From Rheinheimera sp. 1928-s (GTDB lineage: Bacteria > Pseudomonadota > Gammaproteobacteria > Enterobacterales > Alteromonadaceae), in contig NZ_JARIXP010000001.1 of assembly GCF_029269265.1 (NCBI RefSeq), positions 60,398 through 124,397 on the forward strand: a stretch of DNA of 64,000 bases. The letters run 5' to 3'. Position 1 is the stretch's first letter, and the number at the start of each line of letters is the position of its first letter. Below, one piece after another: positions 25,884 to 34,603 of this stretch. Made by a program: the position numbers and the translations under genes. The notes beneath the pieces were generated by a model, which was not told where the DNA came from, ran no database searches, and saw nothing but the letters and a program-made list of their open reading frames with translations.

Positions 25884-25970
25884 CCCACTACAGAAGTGGG
25901 ATTAAAAAATTGACATTTTCAAATATTCGATCAAAAATTTGATGGCTCATTAGCCCACTATGGAAGTGGG
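25884..25970. promoter_or_regulatory. Twin bipartite palindromes in the tnsA / half-hsdS divergent promoter
   Basis: CCCACT-N5-AGTGGG occurs at 25884-25900 and again at 25954-25970, exactly 70 bp apart. Between them on the plus strand is TTGACA (25910-25915) with a weak -10 AAAAAT (25933-25938). The second palindrome therefore covers the expected transcription start of the tns operon, and the first sits near the half-hsdS promoter. Symmetric half-sites separated by five bases fit recognition by an HsdS-type dimer; that link is inferred. Confidence 0.65.
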
Positions 25971-25972
25971 AG

Positions 25973-26848
25973 GTGCGGCTGATAGGTAGATGTATATTTA
26001 AAAGTAAACATTTACAGGTTTTAAAGGTGCAACCTATGGGTATGGGTAAAACAAGGGTTCGAACCACGAGTTCAATACAAAAAGCTTGGATTACAAATTT
26101 CGAGCAAAAATCAGCACGTGGGGACTACGAACCATTTTACAGAACTCAAGATATTACTTCGTCTGGTATCAAAGGAAGAATTCCTTGCCCAATAAACCCT
26201 GGGCTTGTGTATCACACACTTTCGTTGAATGAAACTTTCACACTCATCCAACTATTGCATGATCCGTTGGTGGTAGACATAAAAGAACAATACCCTGAAT
26301 TAGATGTTAAAAAGTCAAAAGCATTTGCTGAGGCTTTGGGGATAAAGCATCCGAGACACGTCTGGAGTTCAACAGAATCAGTTATCACTTGGGACTTCCT
26401 GGTGGAGTTAAAGTTTGGTCCCAAACGAGCGATCAGTGTTAAGCCGGAATACTTATTGAAAGACAGACGAACGGTTGAAAAACTGAAACTGGAGAAAGCT
26501 CTGGCGGAAAGTTTGGGATATGAGCATATTGTGGTTACTGATAAGCAGGTGAAAACCGAGGAAGTCAAAAACATATTTAGAATATTGAGAGGTGCAAACT
26601 TACCCTCTGATTTAAAACGTATTTATTCAACATGGTTTCAACATTTTAGAGCACTTGTGCGCGAGAGCTTTTATCGTCCACTGTCTGAAACTGTTGAGAG
26701 CCTAGCTTGCGACAATCATCTCAGTTATGTCGATTCGTTCACATTGATGCAACACGCATTTTGGGTTTGGGACATCACTTCAGATCCCACAGTGCCACTT
26801 TATCCTGAATATTCTCCTTACGTTTTGGGGGTAGAAATTCATGCTTAA
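25973..26848 (+). CDS. tnsA: Tn7-like transposase subunit TnsA (endonuclease)
   Basis: TnsA cuts the 5' ends of the element and so allows cut-and-paste movement. The catalytic acidic and lysine residues are visible, numbered from the GTG at 25973: Glu105 (DIKEQYPE), Asp141 (TWDFLVE) and Lys157 (ISVKPEY). The true start may be the ATG at 26036, preceded by AAAGGTG, because the GTG lies tight against the CCCACT palindrome. tnsB overlaps the end by 8 bases. Confidence 0.9.
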   Translation: MRLIGRCIFKSKHLQVLKVQPMGMGKTRVRTTSSIQKAWITNFEQKSARGDYEPFYRTQDITSSGIKGRIPCPINPGLVYHTLSLNETFTLIQLLHDPLVVDIKEQYPELDVKKSKAFAEALGIKHPRHVWSSTESVITWDFLVELKFGPKRAISVKPEYLLKDRRTVEKLKLEKALAESLGYEHIVVTDKQVKTEEVKNIFRILRGANLPSDLKRIYSTWFQHFRALVRESFYRPLSETVESLACDNHLSYVDSFTLMQHAFWVWDITSDPTVPLYPEYSPYVLGVEIHA

Positions 26849-29096
26849 TTACGACACGTTACTTTCACCAAATCCATTAGTTGAATCTGCACTTGTAGAC
26901 GAAACTATGGTTGTCGTAGCCGTTTTTCCCGAGAGAGATTCGATCTGGCTTTTACCATACATAACAGTTGGGGAAAACAAAACCAAAAGCCCTGACAGAA
27001 AGCCTTTAGAGTTCGAATTGTCTTGTATTGAATCAGCAATACAGAACGGTGATTTGGTAACCGAACAGTTGCAGTTGGCAGCTTACCAAGACGTACCTGA
27101 GGAGTACTTACTTGATAGAGATGGCAATAAAATACCGTCAGCAGTAGAGCGCGACCGTAGGTATGAAATTGTTAAAAAAGCCTTGAGCTACGAAGACGAG
27201 TTGTTTTATCCGCTGCATGGCAAAGGTGTCATTGCCAAAGTAGCTAAAGAATTTAAGGTGACCCGTCACAACGTCCAGCGTTATTTAAACGAATATTTTC
27301 GCGGCGGCAGACATATTAATTCCCTTATCCCCAAAACAGGTCGTCACTCTACTGCTCCTGGACAGGATGCAAAGAAAATTGGGGCGGCACGAAGCACTGA
27401 GATACTTGGTATTGTCGGGAAAAATGTTGGGCCAACGGATTTAAAAAATATTTGTACGATTGCAAAAAAACACTATGTAAACAAGAAGGGAAAATCACTG
27501 CAATGGTGTTTTAAAGCGCTACTTGACGAGCACTATGCGTTAATCAAAGGAAAAATCCTCCAGGATGGTTCAAGAATAAAAACTGTACATGTTCCCGAAA
27601 ATGAGCAGATCTCGTTTGGTCAGTTTTACTATTGGTTGCCAATAGTATTGGGCATGTCACGAAATGAAATAAAAGCGAAGCGAAGACAATATGCTACTCA
27701 TAAATCAAACTTTGCCGGAAGAACTGGTGAAGTGGCTTATAATAGCCTGGGACCCGGCCAGGCTTTTCAGCTTGATTCGACTGAACTTGACATTGTAATA
27801 GTGTCACCCTATGACAGAAGAGTATCTTTAAAGAAAGTTACGTTATATGTCGTAAGGGACGTGTATACGAGGGCGATTGTTGGTATACATGTTGCCAGTG
27901 GCAAAGCTAGTTGGTACGAGGCAAGACTGGCACTGTTAAATGCATTTCGTGACAAAGTCTTAGTTGCGAAAGAATGTGGGTTAACTATTGAGGCAAGTGA
28001 CTGGATAGAATCAGGTGTTCCTCAAGTTTTATTAGTTGATAACGAGGAGTTTGCCAACAAGATCAGTGCCTCAGTAGGCCGTGACTTGGGTCTTATTGTT
28101 CAATTTAGCCGAGCTTATTCTGGTGATGACAAAGGTTTAGTCGAATCGAGTTTTCATATGCTGCATGCAATGATGCGGAATGAGGAGCTGGCAGGTTTTC
28201 AATACAAAGGTTTGCTCGGAAGAAATAGACAGTTGCCGAGAACCACTGCTGCTCTGACCCCCAGAGATCTGCAACAAATACTCATCATTTTTGCGATATA
28301 CCACAATCGCTGCGTTTGGAAAGATGATTACCCGTTAGAGCAGGCTGCCGCGTTTGACGGTGTTAAAGAAGTGTGTCGTGATTACTGGATTTGGGGGATA
28401 AAAAACAGGCCTTACTACCTTACACAAAAGCCGTTGCGCACGCTGTATTTGAGCCTACTTGAAGTTGGTGAACTGACTTTGCATAAGACTCATCTGATGC
28501 TAAAGGGCACACATATTAAATATCGTTGCGACGACGTTCGAGTGGCTAGGCTACAAGATAAAGCTGAAGGGCGAGCGAAGAAGCCATCATTACGCTGTCG
28601 CTATATCCGCTCCACCGTAGATAAAATTCTAATCGAACTCGATGGTAAATTGGTTATTGGTGAACTTCATTCTTGCCAGCAACAGTTCCAAGGTCTATCT
28701 CATGCAGAGTTTCAAGCCGCTTGGAAGATGCGTAAAGTACGCAAAGATATGCATTTGCATGAAGTTTCGGGAGAACGCAGCGATACTTCTCTATTAATTA
28801 GGCACATCAATAGTGAAGCAATAAAAACCAGAGATAACTTCATAGAACAAGCAGATGCTGCGCCGACTATAGATACAAAAACCGCTACTCAACTTCAAAT
28901 TTCCGATAGTTATCAGATTGATAATGAAATGCTTGATCGCGCCACAAAACCACAAGCTAGCGTATCTGTCGTGAACAGCATTGCAGTAACCTTGCCGGAA
29001 GACAGCGCTGGAGCGGCAAGCCCACTTGAAGTAACGCCCAATGATACAAGTGTTGATATTCTCGATGCTATTCTGCTGGAGATGAATCATGGATAA
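26841..29096 (+). CDS. tnsB: Tn7-like transposase subunit TnsB (DDE transposase)
   Basis: The 751-residue protein has an N-terminal helix-turn-helix region (VIAKVAKEFKVTRHNVQRYL). The retroviral-integrase-type catalytic core has Asp312 (QLDSTELD), Asp400 (LLVDNEEF) and Glu435 (GLVESSFH), so all three DDE residues are present. A C-terminal tail follows that in Tn7 contacts TnsC. It binds the GAAGACA repeats at the ends (inferred) and joins the 3' ends to the target. It overlaps tnsA and tnsC, forming a tight operon. Confidence 0.93.
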   Translation: MLNYDTLLSPNPLVESALVDETMVVVAVFPERDSIWLLPYITVGENKTKSPDRKPLEFELSCIESAIQNGDLVTEQLQLAAYQDVPEEYLLDRDGNKIPSAVERDRRYEIVKKALSYEDELFYPLHGKGVIAKVAKEFKVTRHNVQRYLNEYFRGGRHINSLIPKTGRHSTAPGQDAKKIGAARSTEILGIVGKNVGPTDLKNICTIAKKHYVNKKGKSLQWCFKALLDEHYALIKGKILQDGSRIKTVHVPENEQISFGQFYYWLPIVLGMSRNEIKAKRRQYATHKSNFAGRTGEVAYNSLGPGQAFQLDSTELDIVIVSPYDRRVSLKKVTLYVVRDVYTRAIVGIHVASGKASWYEARLALLNAFRDKVLVAKECGLTIEASDWIESGVPQVLLVDNEEFANKISASVGRDLGLIVQFSRAYSGDDKGLVESSFHMLHAMMRNEELAGFQYKGLLGRNRQLPRTTAALTPRDLQQILIIFAIYHNRCVWKDDYPLEQAAAFDGVKEVCRDYWIWGIKNRPYYLTQKPLRTLYLSLLEVGELTLHKTHLMLKGTHIKYRCDDVRVARLQDKAEGRAKKPSLRCRYIRSTVDKILIELDGKLVIGELHSCQQQFQGLSHAEFQAAWKMRKVRKDMHLHEVSGERSDTSLLIRHINSEAIKTRDNFIEQADAAPTIDTKTATQLQISDSYQIDNEMLDRATKPQASVSVVNSIAVTLPEDSAGAASPLEVTPNDTSVDILDAILLEMNHG

Positions 29097-30561
29097 CATC
29101 ATTCGATTTCCCGCGTCCTACAACAAAGACTTACCCGCAGAATATCTTGGTAATCCCTACATAGAGGCGTTACCAGAGATGATGGATAAGAAATCATATT
29201 TTGAAACGGTTATGTTTTTGCCTCGATTCGACAAAACTTTTCGTAATGAGCCAGATCACTTCAGAAAGGTAAAAATAGTTGAAACGTATAAGTACGTTGT
29301 ACCCAATGAGCATTACTATGATTTGTATAAAACACTTTGGAGAATGCTTTTTACTACTTATACCGACCGAAATAGTTTTGACACTGAAGCCGTAAAAGAG
29401 CATTACACCAAGCTGTTACTCAAGAAAAAAATGGATAGAGTATGGACAGGTACAACAGGTGAAAGCTTGCTGTTGACTGCACCAAGTGGTTTTGGAAAAA
29501 GTATGATGGTAAGGCGCATACTGCTGTCATTGACTCAGGTAATTGATCACGAGGTACATGAAGGTAAGAAGTTCAGGCAGCCTCAAATTTTGTGGATTTA
29601 TCTGAAGATCCCATCGAATGCTAATCGCAGAAGCCTCTGTCATTTGTTTTTGTCCGAAGTGGACAGGTGTGCTGGGACTGATTATGCACAGAAGACGCCA
29701 GAAAGCACACTGATCGGGAATTATGAGCGTATTTTTAGAACTATTATAGAAACGTATAAACTTGGCTTGCTCGTTGTCGATGAAATGCAAAATTTGACTG
29801 TCAGCAAAGCTGGCGGTGACCAAGAGTTCTTAAATTTCTTTAGTGAATTATCCGAACAATGGCGGCTTGGATTAGTCTTGATCGGAACGCCTAATATCAT
29901 TCCCATACTGGAGAAGACATTTTCTGCGGGGCGACGGTTAACATCTGGAGGCGATAAACATTACGAGCGATATGCAATCGATTCTCCAATTTGGGAAGGC
30001 TTGGTTAAAGCGCTTTGGCCTTATCAGTATGTGAATACACAAAAAGAATTGTATGACGCTAAAAGGCTTATTGTTGATCGAAAATTGTACGAAGAAATTT
30101 ACAAACTTACACAGGGGATCCCCTTTGTGTTTACCTTCTTATTTATACATGCCCAGATGATTGCTATTGAAAGTCCTGGTGCAGACGGTAACGAAGTGAT
30201 TGGGGTCGGCAACTGGCGGCGTGCGTATAACGAAAGTTCTACTCTTATTAGAGCTGCTATCGAAGATATCCGAGCCACTGGTGGCAAAAGCTATCCAGAT
30301 TTGATGCATGCTGCACAGTATCAATGTGCACCTGAAAAGACAGCTTTTATTGTAGAACTTCAAGCTATATTAACGAATAACTCCATTCCACCGAAAATTG
30401 CGAAAACGCTACGTGTAGAGATTTCTGCCTTCGAAAAAAACTATGTTTTGAATGAGAAAGAGCAGGCAATAATCGACAAAGTTAAGCAGCTCAATTTCTA
30501 CGAGGATATTGCTGGTCCAAGTGAGGCGTTTATAGACGGCGAATGTGAGGTGGTTAATTGA
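29089..30561 (+). CDS. tnsC: Tn7-like AAA+ regulator TnsC
   Basis: The 490-residue ATPase has Walker A APSGFGKS (131-138) and Walker B LLVVDE (227-232), followed by the conserved GTPN segment. TnsC couples the targeting protein (TnsD/TniQ) to the TnsAB transposase and controls target immunity. It overlaps tnsB by 8 bases, and its TGA overlaps the ATG of the next gene at 30561. Confidence 0.93.
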   Translation: MDNIIRFPASYNKDLPAEYLGNPYIEALPEMMDKKSYFETVMFLPRFDKTFRNEPDHFRKVKIVETYKYVVPNEHYYDLYKTLWRMLFTTYTDRNSFDTEAVKEHYTKLLLKKKMDRVWTGTTGESLLLTAPSGFGKSMMVRRILLSLTQVIDHEVHEGKKFRQPQILWIYLKIPSNANRRSLCHLFLSEVDRCAGTDYAQKTPESTLIGNYERIFRTIIETYKLGLLVVDEMQNLTVSKAGGDQEFLNFFSELSEQWRLGLVLIGTPNIIPILEKTFSAGRRLTSGGDKHYERYAIDSPIWEGLVKALWPYQYVNTQKELYDAKRLIVDRKLYEEIYKLTQGIPFVFTFLFIHAQMIAIESPGADGNEVIGVGNWRRAYNESSTLIRAAIEDIRATGGKSYPDLMHAAQYQCAPEKTAFIVELQAILTNNSIPPKIAKTLRVEISAFEKNYVLNEKEQAIIDKVKQLNFYEDIAGPSEAFIDGECEVVN

Positions 30562-31473
30562 TGGTGCCATTTCATTGCCCAATAATGCCTCAAGAGCATT
30601 TGTTCAGTTGGCTAAATCGCATTCATTTGCTCTTCGGCCATAGTAAATTAAAACATACGTTGGCTTTTTTAAAGGTTGCAGATAAGCCCTTTAAGAGCAG
30701 TAATCATAATCAGTCATCTGTCGATGCTATTGAGCTATATAAGCGAGAGATAGTTAATGATGCATCAGGTTTTGAGGTGCATTCCTCTCTCCCTTTATGG
30801 TCGCTAACCTTTGCTTTTTCGTTTTTTGATAATTGGAAGCAAAAAAATACTGTATCTGTTCCATCCGCATACGATGCCGGTAATTTTGCGTTTCAAAGTA
30901 ACTGGAAGTATTGCCCTCATTGCATACAGGAGGATATAGAACGGTGCGGTCACAGCTTTTGGCATGTAAAACATCAGTTGCCCAGTGTTACACATTTGTT
31001 ATGTGCATAAGACTCAATTAATTGAAGATGATTTATTGCGAGATCTGCGGAATAAGCTGATCCCGCAGGCTCATAATTTTAATGCGCAAAAGTTGGAGGA
31101 TGAAGTCGCGCTTCAGAACTGGAGTAAATTCGTCATTCAAGTATTTGACATCGTCGTCAAAAAACCAGAAGCGGGCGAATTTTTGGCCAATCAAATCAGA
31201 AGATACCTAAAAGTCCCTGCTGATTTGACTTACAAAGACAATGAGATGTTTCGGCCATTACAGACAAAATTTGATGAGGATATGCCTGATAGCATCTTGC
31301 GCCATCTGTTCTTCAGTTACAGCAAAAAGCGTGTGCGACCTCACAATCTTTTAAAAAATACACTGGGACATCGCCATACTGGGCGTTACGACATGAATTT
31401 CTCACACCCAGTGTGCTGGTTGGTAATCCTTTACTGGCTAAAAGATAAAGTGTCATGGGATTGCTGCGCCTGA
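30561..31473 (+). pseudogene. tniQ: TniQ-family targeting protein, broken by a frameshift
   Basis: Two frames together make one TniQ protein of about 305 residues. The first part runs to 31010 and holds the zinc-finger start WKYCPHCIQEDIERCGHSFW and HVKHQLPSV. The second part begins near 30988 in another frame with HICYVHKTQL, the expected continuation (Val-x-x-Cys-x-x-His). Removing one base near 30990 restores the frame exactly. The break is either a true mutation or a sequencing error. The next TniQ gene starts at the stop of this one (TGATG). Confidence 0.8.
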
Positions 31474-33074
31474 TGAAGCATGTGCCATTTTATTTACCCA
31501 TACCAGATGATGAAGTGCCATACAGTACAATTGTAAGATATGCATTGCTAGGCGCTTTTCGAGCGCCTCAAGCGATGAAGCAGGTTTTTGGAAATCCCAA
31601 AAAGCGAATTCATCCCTACCTTCCTGGACAAATTGAGAGGTTTGCTGACTTCTTTGAACTCAACTCTATCGATGTCATTGAAAAAAGTACAATTTACCCC
31701 CTTCTTAAATTCACGCAACCCACTTGCCTGGCGGCCATTAAAAAGGCAATGCAGAATTATACTGATGACAAAGTTCTGCTAAGCACTGCAATAGGCCATT
31801 CGAGGTTTCGTACTTTTTATGGACTAAGTTATTGCCCATGCTGTGTTAAGCGGGATATTGATGACTTAGGTTTTGCTTATTGGCATATCAAACACCAAAT
31901 ACCCGGAGTGCAGGTATGCTTTGAGCACGGCTGCCTTTTATTAAGTATGGCGATGGGAGACGGCTATAGTGATCGAGTTTTGTCGTTACCACCATTTTCT
32001 CCGGTAACAGCTGTTACCGGTTCACTCACTCAGCTAAAGCTTGCTCAATTCTCGGCTCATCTTTTTGATTTGAGCCGAACCTGTGATGTTAATTACAGAC
32101 TCGTGTATCAGCAATTACTTGAGAACGAGGGGTTAGTCAGCAGCACTGGCTGCTATATATCTATCAGTCGAGTGATCTCTGGTATGTCCGAGTACTGGAA
32201 AGGGTTAACTTTTACAAACCACTTAAAACCTGGAGTACCAGAAAAACTAAGTTCCTTCGACTTTTTAGGGCGCATGCTCAGAGCTGGAACTCATTATCAC
32301 GCACATCCATTAAAGCATCTTCTCTTCAGTTGCTGGCTTACTGACAATGATGTCACAAAGTTACTTACTACCCGCTCCTGTACACTTCATCAACAGAAAG
32401 TATCGAATAAAGAGATGAGTGACATCGAGAGTAAAGTACTGAAGTTGTTGAAACAGAGCGTGAGTTTGAACAAAATTGAGGAGCATATTGGTAAAAGCCG
32501 TTGTTATATTCGGCGGATCGCAGAATTGAACGGCATTACTCACCTGTCTAATTCACAAGCATATCGTGCAGATGTGCGAAGAGCCGTGTTAATAAAAGCA
32601 CTGTATGGAATGCACCGTGCCAAGATTGCGGAGCAAATGAATGTTGGTATTGGTTATGTTGAACAAGTGATAGGTAATTCTGCCGGAATGAGCGAATGGC
32701 GAAAGCACTTGCGAATACAGAAAAATGTTTTGGCTGCTTACACGCTTCTAAAGTCAGTTCGTAAAAAGAATCCAACGTGGAACAGGACTCGAATCAGGCA
32801 ACACGCAGAGTCCGCTTATTTTGTACTTTACAACCATGATAAATCTCTAATTGAGAAAGTGCTGCCTAAAGCCTTAAAACCAACTACGTATAAAAAAGAC
32901 TGGGCTGTAGAGGACGCTCGTATATTTGAGGAAATAAATAAGCTGAGCAATGTGGCAGCTATGTCTTTGTCAGAGATTGGTCGCAAAGTGAGTGACCACG
33001 GCTATCTTATACGCAAACTGACCAAGTTACCTAAAAGCCAAGCATTACTCGAAAAGCTTAAAAAACCATTATAA
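31473..33074 (+). CDS. tnsD: TnsD/TniQ-family target-site selector (intact)
   Basis: The protein of 533 residues begins at an ATG that overlaps the stop of the preceding tniQ frame. It has the TniQ zinc motif YCPCCVKRDIDDLGFAYWH, then HQIPGVQVCFEHGCLL near residues 117-155, and C-terminal DNA-binding-like helices with repeated helix-turn-helix appearance. TnsD recognises the attachment gene and recruits TnsC. Because the element sits at yhiN, this protein is the natural candidate for reading the yhiN 3' end; that is inferred. Confidence 0.85.
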   Translation: MKHVPFYLPIPDDEVPYSTIVRYALLGAFRAPQAMKQVFGNPKKRIHPYLPGQIERFADFFELNSIDVIEKSTIYPLLKFTQPTCLAAIKKAMQNYTDDKVLLSTAIGHSRFRTFYGLSYCPCCVKRDIDDLGFAYWHIKHQIPGVQVCFEHGCLLLSMAMGDGYSDRVLSLPPFSPVTAVTGSLTQLKLAQFSAHLFDLSRTCDVNYRLVYQQLLENEGLVSSTGCYISISRVISGMSEYWKGLTFTNHLKPGVPEKLSSFDFLGRMLRAGTHYHAHPLKHLLFSCWLTDNDVTKLLTTRSCTLHQQKVSNKEMSDIESKVLKLLKQSVSLNKIEEHIGKSRCYIRRIAELNGITHLSNSQAYRADVRRAVLIKALYGMHRAKIAEQMNVGIGYVEQVIGNSAGMSEWRKHLRIQKNVLAAYTLLKSVRKKNPTWNRTRIRQHAESAYFVLYNHDKSLIEKVLPKALKPTTYKKDWAVEDARIFEEINKLSNVAAMSLSEIGRKVSDHGYLIRKLTKLPKSQALLEKLKKPL

Positions 33075-33235
33075 ATCAAGTTTTTGTGAATAAATTTAAT
33101 TTGTTCTCGCTGCCCCTTTAAAGGGCAAAAAGGTTGGTGCTAAGATTAGCTTGTCTTTGCAAAATGGCAGACAAAACAACTGACTTTTTAGCCTGTGCTA
33201 TTATTGGTGTGTTTATTCAGAGTAAGGAGTCTAGT

Positions 33236-33451
33236 GTGGGCTATCTGATCGATATTCGCAAAAACAATGAAATACTGCTACCGGATGAAATCTGCAATGA
33301 GCTTGAAATCAACGTTGGTGACATTTTGATGTGCGAAGCAGCTGTAGATTCATCTGCAATTATCATGAGTAAACACTGTAATCAGGCACTTTCTGATGAT
33401 GAGATTACTGCTGCTGGAAATTTAACTCGCGTTATTCTTCTGCAATCCTAA
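33236..33451 (+). CDS. Small AbrB/MazE-like DNA-binding protein
   Basis: A 71-residue protein from a GTG at 33236 with AAGGAG six bases upstream. A longer frame from 33134 has no such site. The N-terminus (YLIDIRKNNEILLPDEICNELEINVGDIL) follows the swapped-hairpin AbrB/SpoVT pattern of antitoxins and transition-state regulators. No toxin gene is adjacent. It is the last gene before the right transposon end and may regulate the tns genes or be a leftover antitoxin. Confidence 0.55.
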   Translation: MGYLIDIRKNNEILLPDEICNELEINVGDILMCEAAVDSSAIIMSKHCNQALSDDEITAAGNLTRVILLQS

Positions 33452-33807
33452 CCTACAGTTATGAGTGCCTAAGATGCTTTGCACATTAGCTTCAAAATCT
33501 ATTATTCAAAAGAACAGCATTAGATCTGTGCTGGTTGCGCACTCTAATCTAAGCAAAAATTGTTGAAGTAATTGAGCTTATTAAGGTCCAATGTTGTCAT
33601 CAATAAAGTTCATCGCCAGACTCCTATCTTCAAAAATGGCTAGATATTAAGCATTCTTAGTCACAAAGCGTAATCATAGCACAAGAAAAAAAAGGTTAAA
33701 ATGAGCAAAATTCGGACCGCTAGGTTTTTCCTTTTTTAGGATCGTACCTCAAGGCCGAAACTCTACCTCACTTATGGTTTTTAATCTATCTATATGATAT
33801 ATATGGA
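33452..33807. other. Gene-free stretch between the AbrB-like gene and the right end
   Basis: AT-rich non-coding sequence. I see no gene or strong hairpin. It leads into the transposon right-end repeats. Confidence 0.5.
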
Positions 33808-33910
33808 TTTTTAAATGTCTCTATATTGAATCGAAAACTGGGTAAAATAAATTGCCTTAGGTTGGGGTTTTCAGAGGCGGATTTGTCTTCCTTTGTAATC
33901 TTAAAAACCA
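33808..33910 (-). repeat. Transposon right (distal) end with putative TnsB-binding repeats
   Basis: Read inward on the minus strand, the end begins TGGTTTTTAAGATTAC and reaches GAAGACA at 33884. It matches the left end at 22 of 27 positions. Further in, GAGACATTTAAA (33808-33821) resembles GAGACACTTAAA of the left end at a similar depth (89 versus 76 bp). TAGC follows directly outside. Confidence 0.78.
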
Positions 33911-33914
33911 TAGC
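33911..33914. repeat. Right copy of flanking TAGC direct repeat
   Basis: This copy directly follows the right transposon terminus and matches 2210-2213 next to the left terminus. Confidence 0.75.
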
Positions 33915-34019
33915 ATCTTCTTTTGAACAAGGCAGCACAGATCGGACCAACCGCTATTTGACCTCAACTTCATTTCAGGGCAGTGTAAAGATCGCATTGT
34001 TCTGAAGGAGAGAGTAAGG

Positions 34020-34475
34020 ATGTTCAAATTAAAGTTAGGATTAGTGGCCGTATTGGCTGTGACTTGCCTGAGTACTATGGCGGCAGAGCCAATACAGCCG
34101 TCGCAAATTATTCAACAATCTGAAGCCAAAACCGAGAAGGGCGATGGTTATGTGTTTTATAGCTATTTTGCCAAGCCGACTTTTGGCACCCAGGACGCGC
34201 TGACAGGTGTGGCTGTGATTGAGCCTGGTAAAGAAATTCATCCGCCTCATATTCATGCCGAAGAAGAGTATCTGATGGTGATTGAAGGTGAAGGTGTCTG
34301 GTCGCTGAAAGACAAAGATATTCCGGCTAAAGCTGGTGATATTTTATATGCGGCGCCATGGGATTCGCATGGCATTCGCAATACAGGCAAAGTACCGCTG
34401 AAGTTTGTCGTGATGAAATGGCATAGCAAAGGTCTGCCAGTGCCTGTCGATCCAGCTGTAAAGGCTAAACCTTAA
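34020..34475 (+). CDS. Exported cupin-domain protein
   Basis: The 151-residue protein has a signal peptide (about 1-21, ending TMAA) and one cupin fold. Metal-binding residues are in HPPHIHAEEE and GDILYAAPWDSHGI, the two cupin motifs. The metal and substrate are unknown. GGAGAGAG lies upstream of the ATG. In the uninterrupted chromosome this gene would lie just downstream of yhiN. Confidence 0.75.
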   Translation: MFKLKLGLVAVLAVTCLSTMAAEPIQPSQIIQQSEAKTEKGDGYVFYSYFAKPTFGTQDALTGVAVIEPGKEIHPPHIHAEEEYLMVIEGEGVWSLKDKDIPAKAGDILYAAPWDSHGIRNTGKVPLKFVVMKWHSKGLPVPVDPAVKAKP

Positions 34476-34489
34476 CGCAGCAAGCTGAG

Positions 34490-34512
34490 CAGGCTAAAGT
34501 TGCTTTAGCCTG
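34490..34512. terminator. Hairpin between convergent cupin and flavoprotein genes
   Basis: CAGGCTAAAG and CTTTAGCCTG pair exactly around a 3-nt loop between two convergent genes. There is no long U-tract, so strength is uncertain. Confidence 0.55.
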
Positions 34513-34603
34513 TACTGCTGCAATCTGCTGTTGGGCTTATCCGGCAAGGTCATTTCTATCCATCCGGCCTGCAGCGCTGAATCATTTTGTTTAGTGCTTA
34601 TCT

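Larger units (their letters stand above)
2214..33910 (+). mobile_element. Tn7-like transposon inserted at the 3' end of yhiN
   Basis: Both ends are visible. The left end (2214-2240) and the reverse complement of the right end (33884-33910) align without gaps over 27 bp with 22 identities. Both begin with TG and finish in GAAGACA. TAGC lies directly outside each end (2210-2213 and 33911-33914); the fifth base differs (TTAGC versus ATAGC), so the usual 5-bp duplication is imperfect or diverged. The element encodes TnsA, TnsB, TnsC, two TniQ-family proteins and about 23 kb of cargo, mostly anti-phage genes. In Tn7 itself tnsA sits next to the end facing the attachment gene. Here tnsA lies about 23.8 kb from the yhiN-proximal end, with cargo in between. 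Mobility may be affected by the frameshift in the first tniQ. Confidence 0.88.

Noticed and set aside
30985-31473. Separate small gene between tnsC and tnsD
   Set aside because: It is the second half of a TniQ protein; one base change joins it to the frame before it.
33111-33127. TGCCC-GGGCA hairpin after tnsD as terminator
   Set aside because: Short stem with no U-tract on the plus strand; too weak to annotate.
33483-33490. ACA followed by TTAGC, an apparent right terminus with an exact 5-bp target duplication
   Set aside because: The sequence inside it shares no GAAGACA-type repeat or end similarity with the left end; the 33884-33910 end matches at 22 of 27 positions and has TAGC beside it.
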